Assembly (NCBI GenBank): GCA_021299675.1
Contig: JAJTIF010000285.1
Location: forward strand, 1 to 22,158
Origin: Pseudomonadota bacterium
GTDB lineage: Bacteria; Bdellovibrionota; Bacteriovoracia; Bacteriovoracales; Bacteriovoracaceae
Direction: 5' to 3'
Length of the DNA: 22,158 nucleotides
The stretch's first letter is position 1, and each line of letters opens with the position of its first letter. The notes beneath the pieces are model-generated. The model ran no database searches. It saw only the letters and a program-made list of their open reading frames with translations, and was not told the DNA's origin. The position numbers and the translations under genes are program-made. Of the stretch, positions 1-6,563 are shown piece after piece.

Positions 1-1
1 A

Positions 2-265
2 AACCGGGCCCAAGAAGTGCTCGAGCGTTACTCAAAAGTGGCGGGTCTGAGACCTCCTCCTCACGTGAAGCTTCTGGCCAAGGCTTCCATCCTGACTTCA
101 GAGGAGGACATTGGAGAGGCAGAGTTTCAGGTTTTGTGCGCCCTGACAGAATGGAGCAAAGTAGAGGATTTATATCGTTATTGCCCCCTTTTAGACTTTG
201 AAATTACAGAGTCACTGGTCAGTTTGCGCCGCAAGAACGCCTTAGAAGTAGTCGGGACTCGTTGA
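2..265 (+). CDS. C-terminal fragment of a protein with winged-helix-like end (5' truncated)
   Basis: The reading frame is open from the first bases of the window to the TGA at 263-265, so the gene starts upstream and only the last 87 or so residues are seen. A GTG at 17 could be read as a start, but no ribosome binding site precedes it and the frame continues through it. The last 60 residues predict three helices followed by a short strand (FQVLCALTEW ... DFEITESLVSLRRKNALEVV), a pattern like the winged-helix modules at the C terminus of DUF4388-type proteins in deltaproteobacteria and Bdellovibrionota. That family link is an inference from pattern. The function of the whole protein cannot be told from this piece. 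Confidence 0.6.
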   Translation, partial: NRAQEVLERYSKVAGLRPPPHVKLLAKASILTSEEDIGEAEFQVLCALTEWSKVEDLYRYCPLLDFEITESLVSLRRKNALEVVGTR

Positions 266-290
266 TAGTCTCATGACAAGTTCATATAAA
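262..290 (+). promoter_or_regulatory. sigma-70-type promoter for the small RHH-like gene
   Basis: TTGATA (262-267) and TATAAA (285-290) are separated by exactly 17 bases; each matches the consensus at five of six positions. Transcription would start near 297, about 35 bases before the ATG at 332. The -35 box overlaps the stop codon of the preceding gene. Confidence 0.6.
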
Positions 291-331
291 AAGGCCATGA
301 TTGTGCCCACCAAATCCAAGCGGAGTTTAAG

Positions 332-523
332 ATGAAATCGCAAAAACAAAATGTCGGTGAACTTAAAGAACTAAAAGTCATGATCGAGAAAAAGGTGACT
401 GAAGATTTTGAGCTAATGGCGAAAAACTCAGGAATTAAAATCGATGAACTAGTAGTGATCGCTCTTAAGCGCTTTCGTTCAAGTCATCTCGATTACCTTA
501 AGGCCACGTTGACTGTTGATTAG
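332..523 (+). CDS. Small ribbon-helix-helix-like protein
   Basis: This 63-residue protein has a basic N-terminal tail, then a short beta-like stretch (LKVMIEKKV), a helix (EDFELMAKNSG) and a second helix (IDELVVIALKRFRSSH). That order resembles CopG/Arc-type ribbon-helix-helix DNA-binding proteins, which bind DNA as dimers through the paired strands. The assignment rests on pattern only; no family motif is decisive at this length. GGAG at 322-325 is a reasonable ribosome binding site, and a good sigma-70 promoter lies upstream. It stands alone, followed by an imperfect hairpin and by the sigma-54 promoter of the next gene. It is not obviously part of a toxin-antitoxin pair, because the next gene is a 291-residue membrane-anchored protein with its own promoter. 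Confidence 0.6.
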   Translation: MKSQKQNVGELKELKVMIEKKVTEDFELMAKNSGIKIDELVVIALKRFRSSHLDYLKATLTVD

Positions 524-559
524 TCCTTCCGAAACTGTCTAATCTTTTGCCACTGTCTA
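512..559 (+). repeat. Three ACTGT-type repeats upstream of the sigma-54 promoter
   Basis: ACTGTTGATTAG begins at 512, ACTGTCTAATCT at 534 and ACTGTCTATTAA at 552. The spacings of 22 and 18 bases are near two helical turns. The first copy overlaps the last codons of the RHH-like gene. They lie about 75-120 bases upstream of the -24 element, where sigma-54 activators usually bind. An activator-binding role is an inference. Confidence 0.3.
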
Positions 560-567
560 TTAATCGC

Positions 568-593
568 TAATGACCCCTCTTTTGGGGCCATTA
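568..593 (+). terminator. Imperfect hairpin, possible weak terminator
   Basis: Ten-base arms (568-577 and 584-593) pair with a single A-C mismatch around a TCTTTT loop. No T-run follows, so it is either a weak terminator for the small gene at 332-523 or a palindromic protein-binding site before the sigma-54 promoter. A second, five-pair hairpin follows at 600-612. Confidence 0.35.
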
Positions 594-631
594 ATATCAA
601 GGGCTTAGCCCTAAACCCCTGACTATTCATT

Positions 632-647
632 TGGCACCTCACTTGCT
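632..647 (+). promoter_or_regulatory. Sigma-54 (RpoN) -24/-12 promoter
   Basis: TGGCAC at 632-637 is followed by five bases (CTCAC) and TTGCT at 643-647. The invariant GG (633-634) and GC (645-646) are exactly ten bases apart, which fits the sigma-54 consensus. Transcription would start near 657, about 20 bases before the ATG at 678. Sigma-54 promoters need an AAA+ activator; one of that class is encoded at 17671-19167, although nothing shows directly that it acts here. Confidence 0.8.
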
Positions 648-677
648 TTTAAGAAGGTAACTTTTTAGGAGCATGAT

Positions 678-1553
678 ATGGAAACCCAAACCTTTAAGAG
701 ACCTCTTGTGAGCTTAATGAGCCTAGGATTTATTGTCCTCGGTATCTATAACTCAGTGGTGATCAACTCTGACGCCTTTATGGACTCGCAAAACGTTAAA
801 TTCGTAAAACGTTTGGATGAGATCAATGGCATCACGACCAAAGGTCGCCAACTGGCGCATGCTGGGGAGTGGGTAAAACTTAAAGCTCTCCCACAAAACA
901 CAGTCAAGTCGCCAATGCTTCAAGATAGGTTGCAGTTAACCTCGTCTTCTTCACGTAAAGAAGTCATTGCCTCTAGCAATCTTGATACAACTGAAGCTCA
1001 AGCTGCCATTCAAGAAGATCTCAGTCTTGAGTTGGTTGAAGTTTTTAATGCCAAGAAATATCAACAAGCCCCTAAGGCCACTGATTTTAGTGGTCAGTTG
1101 ACGGCGACGGATGGTGTGATTGATTCCATTAGTGTTTCACTTCCTAACAGTGAATCCATCAGTATCTCCTTCGCGCAGATGGTTGGGAATGTGTTTGAGT
1201 ATGATTACAACGGTCAGGTCTTGAGCGGTATGCTCTATCAGATGGACAAGACTTCGTATATGGTGACTCTTACGAACGGTCACTTCGAAGGCACTCGCTT
1301 GAAGTTTCAGGCTAAGGCTGAAGCACAGGAAGAGATCGGAAATGGGAATGAAGACTCATACGGCAACAACGCTCAAATCGCAGAAAATAACAATGTTGAA
1401 GTGGAGACAGATGCTTACGCAGCGATTGTAAACGATGACGGATCTGAGCAGCAGGTAGGTACTTTTGGGGCCACTCCACAAGCGCCTCAGGCAGAAGAAA
1501 CGGCTCAGGTTAACCAAGTAGACGACTCTCAGGCTTACGGCTTTAGATTTTAA
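678..1553 (+). CDS. Membrane-anchored or secreted orphan protein under sigma-54 control
   Basis: This 291-residue protein is not recognised. A basic start (KRPL) is followed by one hydrophobic segment at about residues 9-30, fitting a signal anchor or an uncleaved signal peptide, so the rest should lie in the periplasm or outside. Residues 130-215 alternate polar and hydrophobic positions as in beta-sheet (for example SISVSLPNSESISISFAQMV). The last 75 residues are rich in N, E, Q, A and D, of low complexity, and end in GFRF. The start is supported by AGGAG at 668-672. It is a single-gene unit with a perfect sigma-54 promoter upstream and a hairpin terminator just after the stop. Expression is therefore likely conditional. 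Confidence 0.85.
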   Translation: METQTFKRPLVSLMSLGFIVLGIYNSVVINSDAFMDSQNVKFVKRLDEINGITTKGRQLAHAGEWVKLKALPQNTVKSPMLQDRLQLTSSSSRKEVIASSNLDTTEAQAAIQEDLSLELVEVFNAKKYQQAPKATDFSGQLTATDGVIDSISVSLPNSESISISFAQMVGNVFEYDYNGQVLSGMLYQMDKTSYMVTLTNGHFEGTRLKFQAKAEAQEEIGNGNEDSYGNNAQIAENNNVEVETDAYAAIVNDDGSEQQVGTFGATPQAPQAEETAQVNQVDDSQAYGFRF

Positions 1554-1555
1554 TC

Positions 1556-1590
1556 AAAAAAAAAGCTCCCTTCCGGGAGCTATTTTATTT
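1556..1590. terminator. Bidirectional rho-independent terminator
   Basis: AGCTCCC (1564-1570) pairs with GGGAGCT (1575-1581) across a TTCC loop, flanked by an A-run on the left and a T-rich run on the right. It sits between two convergent genes, three bases after the stop at 1553 and four before the stop end at 1594, so it can serve both. Confidence 0.85.
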
Positions 1591-1593
1591 CGG

Positions 1594-2856
1594 CTATCTA
1601 ATTGTATCAGTAAAGGTCATCCCACGATTAGCAGAATCAAGGTGATCTTTGAGACGTGTCGCAGGTGTGCCGTCCCCGTTCCAGCTTACAGAGATACGAC
1701 CATACCAGTCTGAAGTGCGGCTAGTACAAGAAGCATAACCGCCGTGAAGCTGGCCGATCACTCTGTGGTCTTGGTTAAAGAGCGGTGAACCTGATGAGCC
1801 GGGCTCAGTTGTTCCCTTGTCCCAGTCTGTTACTCGTACGTGAGTACCATTTCTTAAGACATCATTCTTTAGATACATAGTTGTTGTTGTGGGGTCCATT
1901 TCAAAAGAAATACTTTTCTCGTCTGTGGCCGGGTGGTGAATCGCAACGGCCATGGAGGCTTCGTCACCTGAGCGATCCCAACCTGCAAAGCTTACGTTCC
2001 ACTCGGAGCGAGGAGCAGAATTTAGTCTTACAAGGGTAAAGTCTGAGCGAGCGGAGCTAGCGGGAAACTGTGAGCCAGTGTTGAACTGTCCAGAGGGGTT
2101 TGCGCTTGAACCACGGCAGGTTGAGCGCTGAAAGTTCCAGTACGTAACAAGGCTGGCGGCGTTTGCAGCGGTGATACCGCAGTGATTGGCGGTCATAAAA
2201 AATGGTGTCTTGTCATTCTTGGTGTTGTTCACCATGAAGCCAGTACAAAACGTTGAGCCCCCGCGAGCAATAACGGCCACAGAGTCGATTTCTTCTTTCC
2301 AGTCGTTACCTTCCGAGCAAGCCACATCAATGTTACATGAGCCAGCCTTTGCGCTCTTTTGGGCAAAAGTTCTAAATCCTTGACCAACGCGGCCAAGCTC
2401 GAGCTCAACTTGATTGAGTTCGTTGGCGTTTACGCTCAACTCGATCGTTACATCATCTGACATGATAACAGGTGTCCAGAGCTGACGGTCGACGTTGTTA
2501 TATTCAGAAGTGAATGGGCGAATTGACTGAGTGAAGTCAGTTGCTGTGATGTTGAGCTCTGCAGAGGCAGGAAGATTAAATTTAGTAAAACCAAAGTTAA
2601 GAGAAACAGCATTGGGTGCAACTACTCGATGGGTCCAGATCACACGACCACCGACTTCTGTCCAAGAAGACTTATCCGTGAGGGCGTTGAAATTAATGTC
2701 ATGGGGAACGGCAAAGCGAGGAGCCTCGCCTTTTACTTCTCTTTCGATTTCTTGATCGTGAAGTTGATTTACATCGAGAGGGGCAAAGTAAGATTCACCC
2801 GCAAAAGCTGAAATAGAAAGAGTAATCAGGGCTGCGCCCAAAAGGCTGTGTTTCAT
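1594..2856 (-). CDS. Secreted serine protease, S1 family, lysyl-endopeptidase (Lys-C)-like
   Basis: The product (420 residues) begins with a signal peptide (MKHSLLGAALITLSISAFAG). A propeptide-like region of about 150 residues follows, then a trypsin-fold domain from about residue 172. The catalytic triad is visible as H225 in TANHCG, D272 in SDFTLVRL and S357 in EPGSSGSPLF. The GSCNIDVAC segment that opens the domain and the FCTG segment match Achromobacter/Lysobacter Lys-C proteases, with cysteines placed for their disulfides. Cleavage after lysine is inferred from that resemblance. An upstream in-frame ATG at 2868 adds four codons, but that ATGGAGGA contains the ribosome binding site GGAGG five bases before the ATG at 2856, so 2856 is preferred. 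The gene is monocistronic and converges on the 678-1553 gene. Confidence 0.93.
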   Translation of the reverse strand: MKHSLLGAALITLSISAFAGESYFAPLDVNQLHDQEIEREVKGEAPRFAVPHDINFNALTDKSSWTEVGGRVIWTHRVVAPNAVSLNFGFTKFNLPASAELNITATDFTQSIRPFTSEYNNVDRQLWTPVIMSDDVTIELSVNANELNQVELELGRVGQGFRTFAQKSAKAGSCNIDVACSEGNDWKEEIDSVAVIARGGSTFCTGFMVNNTKNDKTPFFMTANHCGITAANAASLVTYWNFQRSTCRGSSANPSGQFNTGSQFPASSARSDFTLVRLNSAPRSEWNVSFAGWDRSGDEASMAVAIHHPATDEKSISFEMDPTTTTMYLKNDVLRNGTHVRVTDWDKGTTEPGSSGSPLFNQDHRVIGQLHGGYASCTSRTSDWYGRISVSWNGDGTPATRLKDHLDSANRGMTFTDTIR

Positions 2857-2967
2857 CGTTTCCTCCATAAAACAAATAACTATTGGAGAAAGCGTATCGA
2901 GAAAAACTTATGATAGGAAAAAAATGCCGCTATTATTATCTGACTTCACAAAAGAGAATTGGTCAGA

Positions 2968-3005
2968 ATTGCTCCAGGAGAGGAAAATCCCTCTCCTGGA
3001 GCAAT
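2968..3005 (-). terminator. Strong 16-bp hairpin after etfA
   Basis: Arms 2968-2983 and 2990-3005 are perfectly complementary over 16 bp with a six-base loop, starting eight bases after the etfA stop codon. On the minus strand only a short T-rich stretch follows, so it is not a classical intrinsic terminator. It more likely protects the 3' end of the mRNA or assists termination before the protease promoter region. Confidence 0.6.
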
Positions 3006-3013
3006 AAGATGAA

Positions 3014-3976
3014 TTACTTACCGAGAAGTTTTTTGAATTCTTCTGTCATGATGGGAACAATAGTAAATAGGTCACCTACTATTCCGTAATCGGCTTTCGT
3101 GAAAATCGGTGCATCGGGGTCTGTGTTAATAGCCACGATAACTTTAGAAGTCCGCATTCCCGCTAAGTGTTGAATGGCCCCTGAAATGCCACAGGCAATG
3201 TAGAGAGAAGGTGCAACGGTTTTACCGGTTTGACCAACTTGCATCGAATGGGCAGCGAATCCAGAGTCAACGGCAGCACGTGAGGCTCCAACAGTGGCGC
3301 CGATCACGTCTGCCATCTCGTTGAGGATCTTGAAGTTGTCTGAGTTCTTCATGGCGCGCCCGCCAGAGATAATTATGTTTGCTTCCGTGAGATCTACTTT
3401 GCTTGAAGCTGCTTTAATAATTTCTTTGATCGCGGCTCGGATCGCTCCCGCATCGGCAGCGACATCGGCTGATTCGCCTGCACCTGCGACTGGTGTCGCC
3501 GGCATACCAAGAGCGTTCGGGCGGACGGTCGCAAAGTGAGGTTTGGGTCCAGTCAGTTCCACTTTCGCTAAGCACTTACCTGCAAAGAGTGGTCTGGTCC
3601 CAGCAAATGTTCCACCGTCAAAGGTAAAGTTGGTGCAATCAGACGCACAACCCGCTTGAAAGGAAGCGGCTAGGCGAGGCATCAGATCTTTTCCCGTAGA
3701 AGTGGCCCCGGCCAGGACATAATCAAAGCTCTGGGATTTGATAAATCCCTGGAGAGCGTTGGAATAACCCTCAGGTGAATACTTATCAAGGTTAGCGCCT
3801 TTAAGCTTATGCACTTTTTGAGCGCCGTAGCTTGCAAGGAGTTTTACTTGGTCATCAGCGAGATCGCCGATGACAGCGACTTCTGCTTTTTGCCCATTAA
3901 GTTTCCCTAGGATTTCAAGAGTAACTGGTTTTACTTTTCCATCATTTGTTTCTGTGAAAACGAGTACGTTTGCCAT
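3014..3976 (-). CDS. etfA: Electron transfer flavoprotein, alpha subunit
   Basis: EtfA pairs with EtfB to form the soluble FAD heterodimer that takes electrons from acyl-CoA dehydrogenases and passes them to the quinone pool via ETF:quinone oxidoreductase. At 320 residues it has normal length. The C-terminal FAD domain shows the family signature: SGGRAMKNSDNF, then RAAVDSGF, then GQTGKTVAPSLYIACGISG and AINTDPDAPIF. The N-terminal domain (MANVLVFTE) is also typical. AAGGAA lies just upstream of the ATG. It is the last gene of a minus-strand operon, 14 bases after etfB, and a strong hairpin follows. No ETF:quinone oxidoreductase gene is present in this window. Confidence 0.97.
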   Translation of the reverse strand: MANVLVFTETNDGKVKPVTLEILGKLNGQKAEVAVIGDLADDQVKLLASYGAQKVHKLKGANLDKYSPEGYSNALQGFIKSQSFDYVLAGATSTGKDLMPRLAASFQAGCASDCTNFTFDGGTFAGTRPLFAGKCLAKVELTGPKPHFATVRPNALGMPATPVAGAGESADVAADAGAIRAAIKEIIKAASSKVDLTEANIIISGGRAMKNSDNFKILNEMADVIGATVGASRAAVDSGFAAHSMQVGQTGKTVAPSLYIACGISGAIQHLAGMRTSKVIVAINTDPDAPIFTKADYGIVGDLFTIVPIMTEEFKKLLGK

Positions 3977-3990
3977 GTTAAATTCCTTAA

Positions 3991-4779
3991 TTAAATAATT
4001 TTAGCTTCTGTACGAAGAAGGCCTACAACCTGAGACACAACAGCTGCTTGCTTAGCCGCGTCCATTGCATCAAATTTCTTACCAGCTGGTTTTTCTGGAG
4101 GAAGTTGGAAGCTAGAATACTTAACTCTACGGTCAGCTTCACTGACGCCGACATCGGCCAGTGAATACTGGGCCAGAGGCTTTTTCTTGGCTTTCATGAT
4201 TCCAGGTAGAGAAGCATATCTAGGGGTATTGAGTCCCTTGTTGGCTGCCACAAGGCAGGGTGTCGCCATCTCGTATACCTCAAGAGCCCCACCTTCAACT
4301 TCGCGCTTAGCTTTTACAGTTGTGCCAGTAAGTTCGAAACCCACAACGACTGCTACTGAAGGCATGCCGAGCATCTGCGCTAGGATTTGTGGAACCTGAA
4401 GACAGTCGTCATCGATGGCTTGCTTTCCGGTTAAGACGAGATCTGCCTTCTTGCCAGACTTGTCGATCGCGCCCTTGAGAGCTTTTGCAATTGAGTAGGA
4501 ATCAAGATTATCTACTGCTTCAACCAAGATAGCATCATCCGCACCCATGGCCATTGCCGTTCTAAGGGCTTCGGTGTCTTTCACAGAACCGACACGAACG
4601 ACAGTTACGTTTGCCGCTGGATTGGCCTGCTTTACGAGAAGCGCCTGCTCAACAGCAAACTCATCATAGGGATTCATGATCCATTTAATGGAAGCTGTCT
4701 CGATAAATGACTTATCGCTATTAGGTGTAACCTTGGTTTCCGTATCGGGAACCTGCTTTACGCAAACAAAAATATTCAT
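3991..4779 (-). CDS. etfB: Electron transfer flavoprotein, beta subunit
   Basis: The 262-residue product matches EtfB in length and sequence. It opens with MNIFVCVKQVPDTETKV, and carries the AMP-binding region around DTEALRTAMAMGADDAI and the conserved GKQAIDDDCLQVPQILAQ segment. The conserved loop with Leu that docks into the dehydrogenase lies near TPCLVAANKGLNTPRYASLP. AAGGAG precedes the ATG. The gene is 19 bases downstream of the acyl-CoA dehydrogenase and 14 upstream of etfA, so the three are almost surely co-transcribed and form one electron-transfer unit. Confidence 0.97.
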   Translation of the reverse strand: MNIFVCVKQVPDTETKVTPNSDKSFIETASIKWIMNPYDEFAVEQALLVKQANPAANVTVVRVGSVKDTEALRTAMAMGADDAILVEAVDNLDSYSIAKALKGAIDKSGKKADLVLTGKQAIDDDCLQVPQILAQMLGMPSVAVVVGFELTGTTVKAKREVEGGALEVYEMATPCLVAANKGLNTPRYASLPGIMKAKKKPLAQYSLADVGVSEADRRVKYSSFQLPPEKPAGKKFDAMDAAKQAAVVSQVVGLLRTEAKII

Positions 4780-4798
4780 ACCTTCTCCTTAAGTGAAA

Positions 4799-5935
4799 CT
4801 ATTTTAAAACTTCACGAGCGATTACTAAGCGCTGGATCTGCGAGGTACCCTCGTAGATTTGGATTAGCTTAGCGTCGCGCATGAGTTTTTCAACGGGATA
4901 TTCTTTTGAGTAGCCGTAGCCACCATAAATTTGTACGGCATCTGTGGTGATTTGCATACAAGAGTCAGAGGCAAAAGCCTTGGCATAAGAAGCCACCTCT
5001 GTGTTCTTGACGCCCTGATCACACAGCCAGGCAGCTTTATAGGTCATCAGCCTTGCCGCCTCGACCTTCATGGCCATTTCTGCAATCATAAATTGAATGG
5101 CTTGGTGTTTTGAAATAGAGACACCAAACTGTGTGCGTTCCTTGGCATAGCTCAAACTTAAATCAAGCGCGCGCCATGCGCCGCCGAGAGCCGATGAAGC
5201 CACGAGGGGTCTTGAGTGATCCAGGGTTTTCATGGCAATGCTCCAGCCTTCGCCGACGCCACCGAGCATGTTTTCCTTGGGGACTTTTACATTATTGAAG
5301 CGAATGCCCCGGGTGTCAGATGAGCGATGGCCCATCTTGTCTTCTTTTTTGCCAAGCTCAATGCCCGCGCTCTTTGGGTCTACCACGATGGCACAGATCC
5401 CTTTGTGTTTGAGTGCGGGATCAACGGTTGCGTAGACAACAAACAAATCAGCGTAACCTGCATTGGTGATCCACATCTTTTCGCCATGGAGGATCCAGTG
5501 ATCTCCGCCGTCTTTTAAGGAAGTCTTCAGTCCGCCGGCATCGGAGCCATTGCCGGGTTCTGTGAGGCAAAAGCTGGCGATCTTGAAGTCGGTGGTAAAA
5601 GGAGTGAGGAATTTTTTCTTCTGCTCGTCGCTTCCACCAATGACGATGGGAAGGAGGGCAAGGTCATTGGCCATGAATGATGTGTTCATCCCCATGCAAC
5701 CGTAAGCCAGTGCTTCAGAAATGATCACGCTATCGAGAGAGCTAAAACCAGTCCCACCGTATTCTGCGGGTATGCAAGTATTAATGAGACCCAACTCCCA
5801 GGCTTTTTTAAAAATTTCTTTCGGGAAGATTCCTTCGTCATCAAACTTCTGAGCGACTGGAATCATCTCATTACGAGCGAATTTCAGTGCTAACTCCTGA
5901 ATCTCTTTTTGCTCAGGAGTAATTGCAAAATCCAT
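4799..5935 (-). CDS. Acyl-CoA dehydrogenase (short/medium-chain, ETF-linked)
   Basis: This FAD flavoenzyme oxidises acyl-CoA to trans-2-enoyl-CoA and hands electrons to ETF, encoded directly downstream. The length (378) is normal. Visible motifs include the FAD/substrate signature CLTEPGNGSDAGGLKT, the WITNAGYADLFVV stretch, RTQFGVSISKHQAIQF, and QIYGGYGYSKEYPVEKLMRD near the end. The catalytic base is the glutamate in IYEGTSQIQRLVIAREVL, which is the position found in short-chain (butyryl-CoA type) and medium-chain enzymes. Chain-length specificity cannot be read safely. A ribosome binding site AAAGGAT precedes the ATG. It starts 11 bases after folK. Confidence 0.95.
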   Translation of the reverse strand: MDFAITPEQKEIQELALKFARNEMIPVAQKFDDEGIFPKEIFKKAWELGLINTCIPAEYGGTGFSSLDSVIISEALAYGCMGMNTSFMANDLALLPIVIGGSDEQKKKFLTPFTTDFKIASFCLTEPGNGSDAGGLKTSLKDGGDHWILHGEKMWITNAGYADLFVVYATVDPALKHKGICAIVVDPKSAGIELGKKEDKMGHRSSDTRGIRFNNVKVPKENMLGGVGEGWSIAMKTLDHSRPLVASSALGGAWRALDLSLSYAKERTQFGVSISKHQAIQFMIAEMAMKVEAARLMTYKAAWLCDQGVKNTEVASYAKAFASDSCMQITTDAVQIYGGYGYSKEYPVEKLMRDAKLIQIYEGTSQIQRLVIAREVLK

Positions 5936-5946
5936 TTTGATATCCT

Positions 5947-6408
5947 TTAGGAATGAGGAAAAGCTTCCACGTCAAATGACTTTGGAATTGTAAAACATTT
6001 CTCAATCAGATGCCAGAAAGGTAATTCCGACAAAGGTCGAACGACAAAACTTCTCTGGTTCCATCGTGGGTGAGGGGTCACAAGTGTTGTGCTGTGAATA
6101 AAACTTGTGCCCCAGAAGAGAATATCCAGATCGAGCGTTCGTGGTCCTCGGTCAATTTGTCGCACTCTGCCTCGATCTTGTTCTATGTTAAGAAGAATTC
6201 TCATGACTTCTTCAGGCTTCTGCCATGGAAGAGCAAACTGTAAAACTTGATTGAGAAACTCGGGCTGCGCCTCGTAATCCACTGCTTGGGATCGATAGAG
6301 TTTGCTCGCAGCGATGAGTTTAAAATGTTGCGAGAGTGCTTCCTGGGCCCACTGCAGATGCTCTTCTCTCTCGAGCAGGTTTGATCCCGTGGCGATGATG
6401 AGTGACAT
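5947..6408 (-). CDS. folK: 2-amino-4-hydroxy-6-hydroxymethyldihydropteridine pyrophosphokinase (HPPK)
   Basis: HPPK transfers pyrophosphate from ATP to 6-hydroxymethyl-7,8-dihydropterin in folate synthesis. The 153-residue protein has the family landmarks in order: ATGSNLLERE at the N terminus, KLYRSQAVDYEAQPEFLNQVL, the IEQDRGRVRQ stretch, and the signature GPRTLDLDILFWG whose two aspartates bind magnesium. PHPRWNQRSFVVRPLSEL closes the fold. No dihydropteroate synthase or aldolase (folP, folB) is adjacent. It lies between a small lipoprotein gene, five bases upstream, and the acyl-CoA dehydrogenase, 11 bases downstream. A GGGAAG sequence overlapping the end of the upstream gene is the likely ribosome binding site. 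Confidence 0.95.
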   Translation of the reverse strand: MSLIIATGSNLLEREEHLQWAQEALSQHFKLIAASKLYRSQAVDYEAQPEFLNQVLQFALPWQKPEEVMRILLNIEQDRGRVRQIDRGPRTLDLDILFWGTSFIHSTTLVTPHPRWNQRSFVVRPLSELPFWHLIEKCFTIPKSFDVEAFPHS

Positions 6409-6413
6409 TTAAC

Positions 6414-6563
6414 TTACTTCCCGGACAAGGAGGCAGGAGGGAGATTTAATTCCGGGTAATCAGATTCAACTCCAGAGGGAATTGCTTGAGCCTTGGGAAC
6501 AGGGGCTCCCTTTACTCCGCAGCCGACAAGAAATAAAAAAAGCATGATGAGTTTAAAACTCAA
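6414..6563 (-). CDS. Tiny LptM/YifL-like lipoprotein, TTG start
   Basis: A 49-residue frame begins with TTG at 6563 and stops with TAA at 6414-6416. The peptide starts (M)SFKLIMLFLFLVGC, a positive charge, a short hydrophobic core and an LVGC lipobox. GVKGAPVPKA then follows the cysteine. A Cys-Gly-x-Lys-Gly-x-x-x-x-Pro pattern directly after the lipobox is the hallmark of LptM (YifL), which in Escherichia coli assists LptD assembly. The TTG is six bases after GGAG and overlaps the end of the upstream barrel gene by 11 bases, favouring translational coupling. An internal ATG at 6545 would remove the charged N-region, so the TTG is preferred. The family call is by motif only. Confidence 0.75.
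   Translation of the reverse strand: MSFKLIMLFLFLVGCGVKGAPVPKAQAIPSGVESDYPELNLPPASLSGK

Noticed and set aside
332..1553. Toxin-antitoxin pair formed by the RHH-like protein and the next gene
   Set aside because: The second gene is a 291-residue membrane-anchored protein with its own sigma-54 promoter 109 bases away, not a small toxin in the same operon.
2186..2811. Plus-strand frames opposite the Lys-C-like protease
   Set aside because: The protease frame has signal peptide and full catalytic triad; the opposite frames are shadows.
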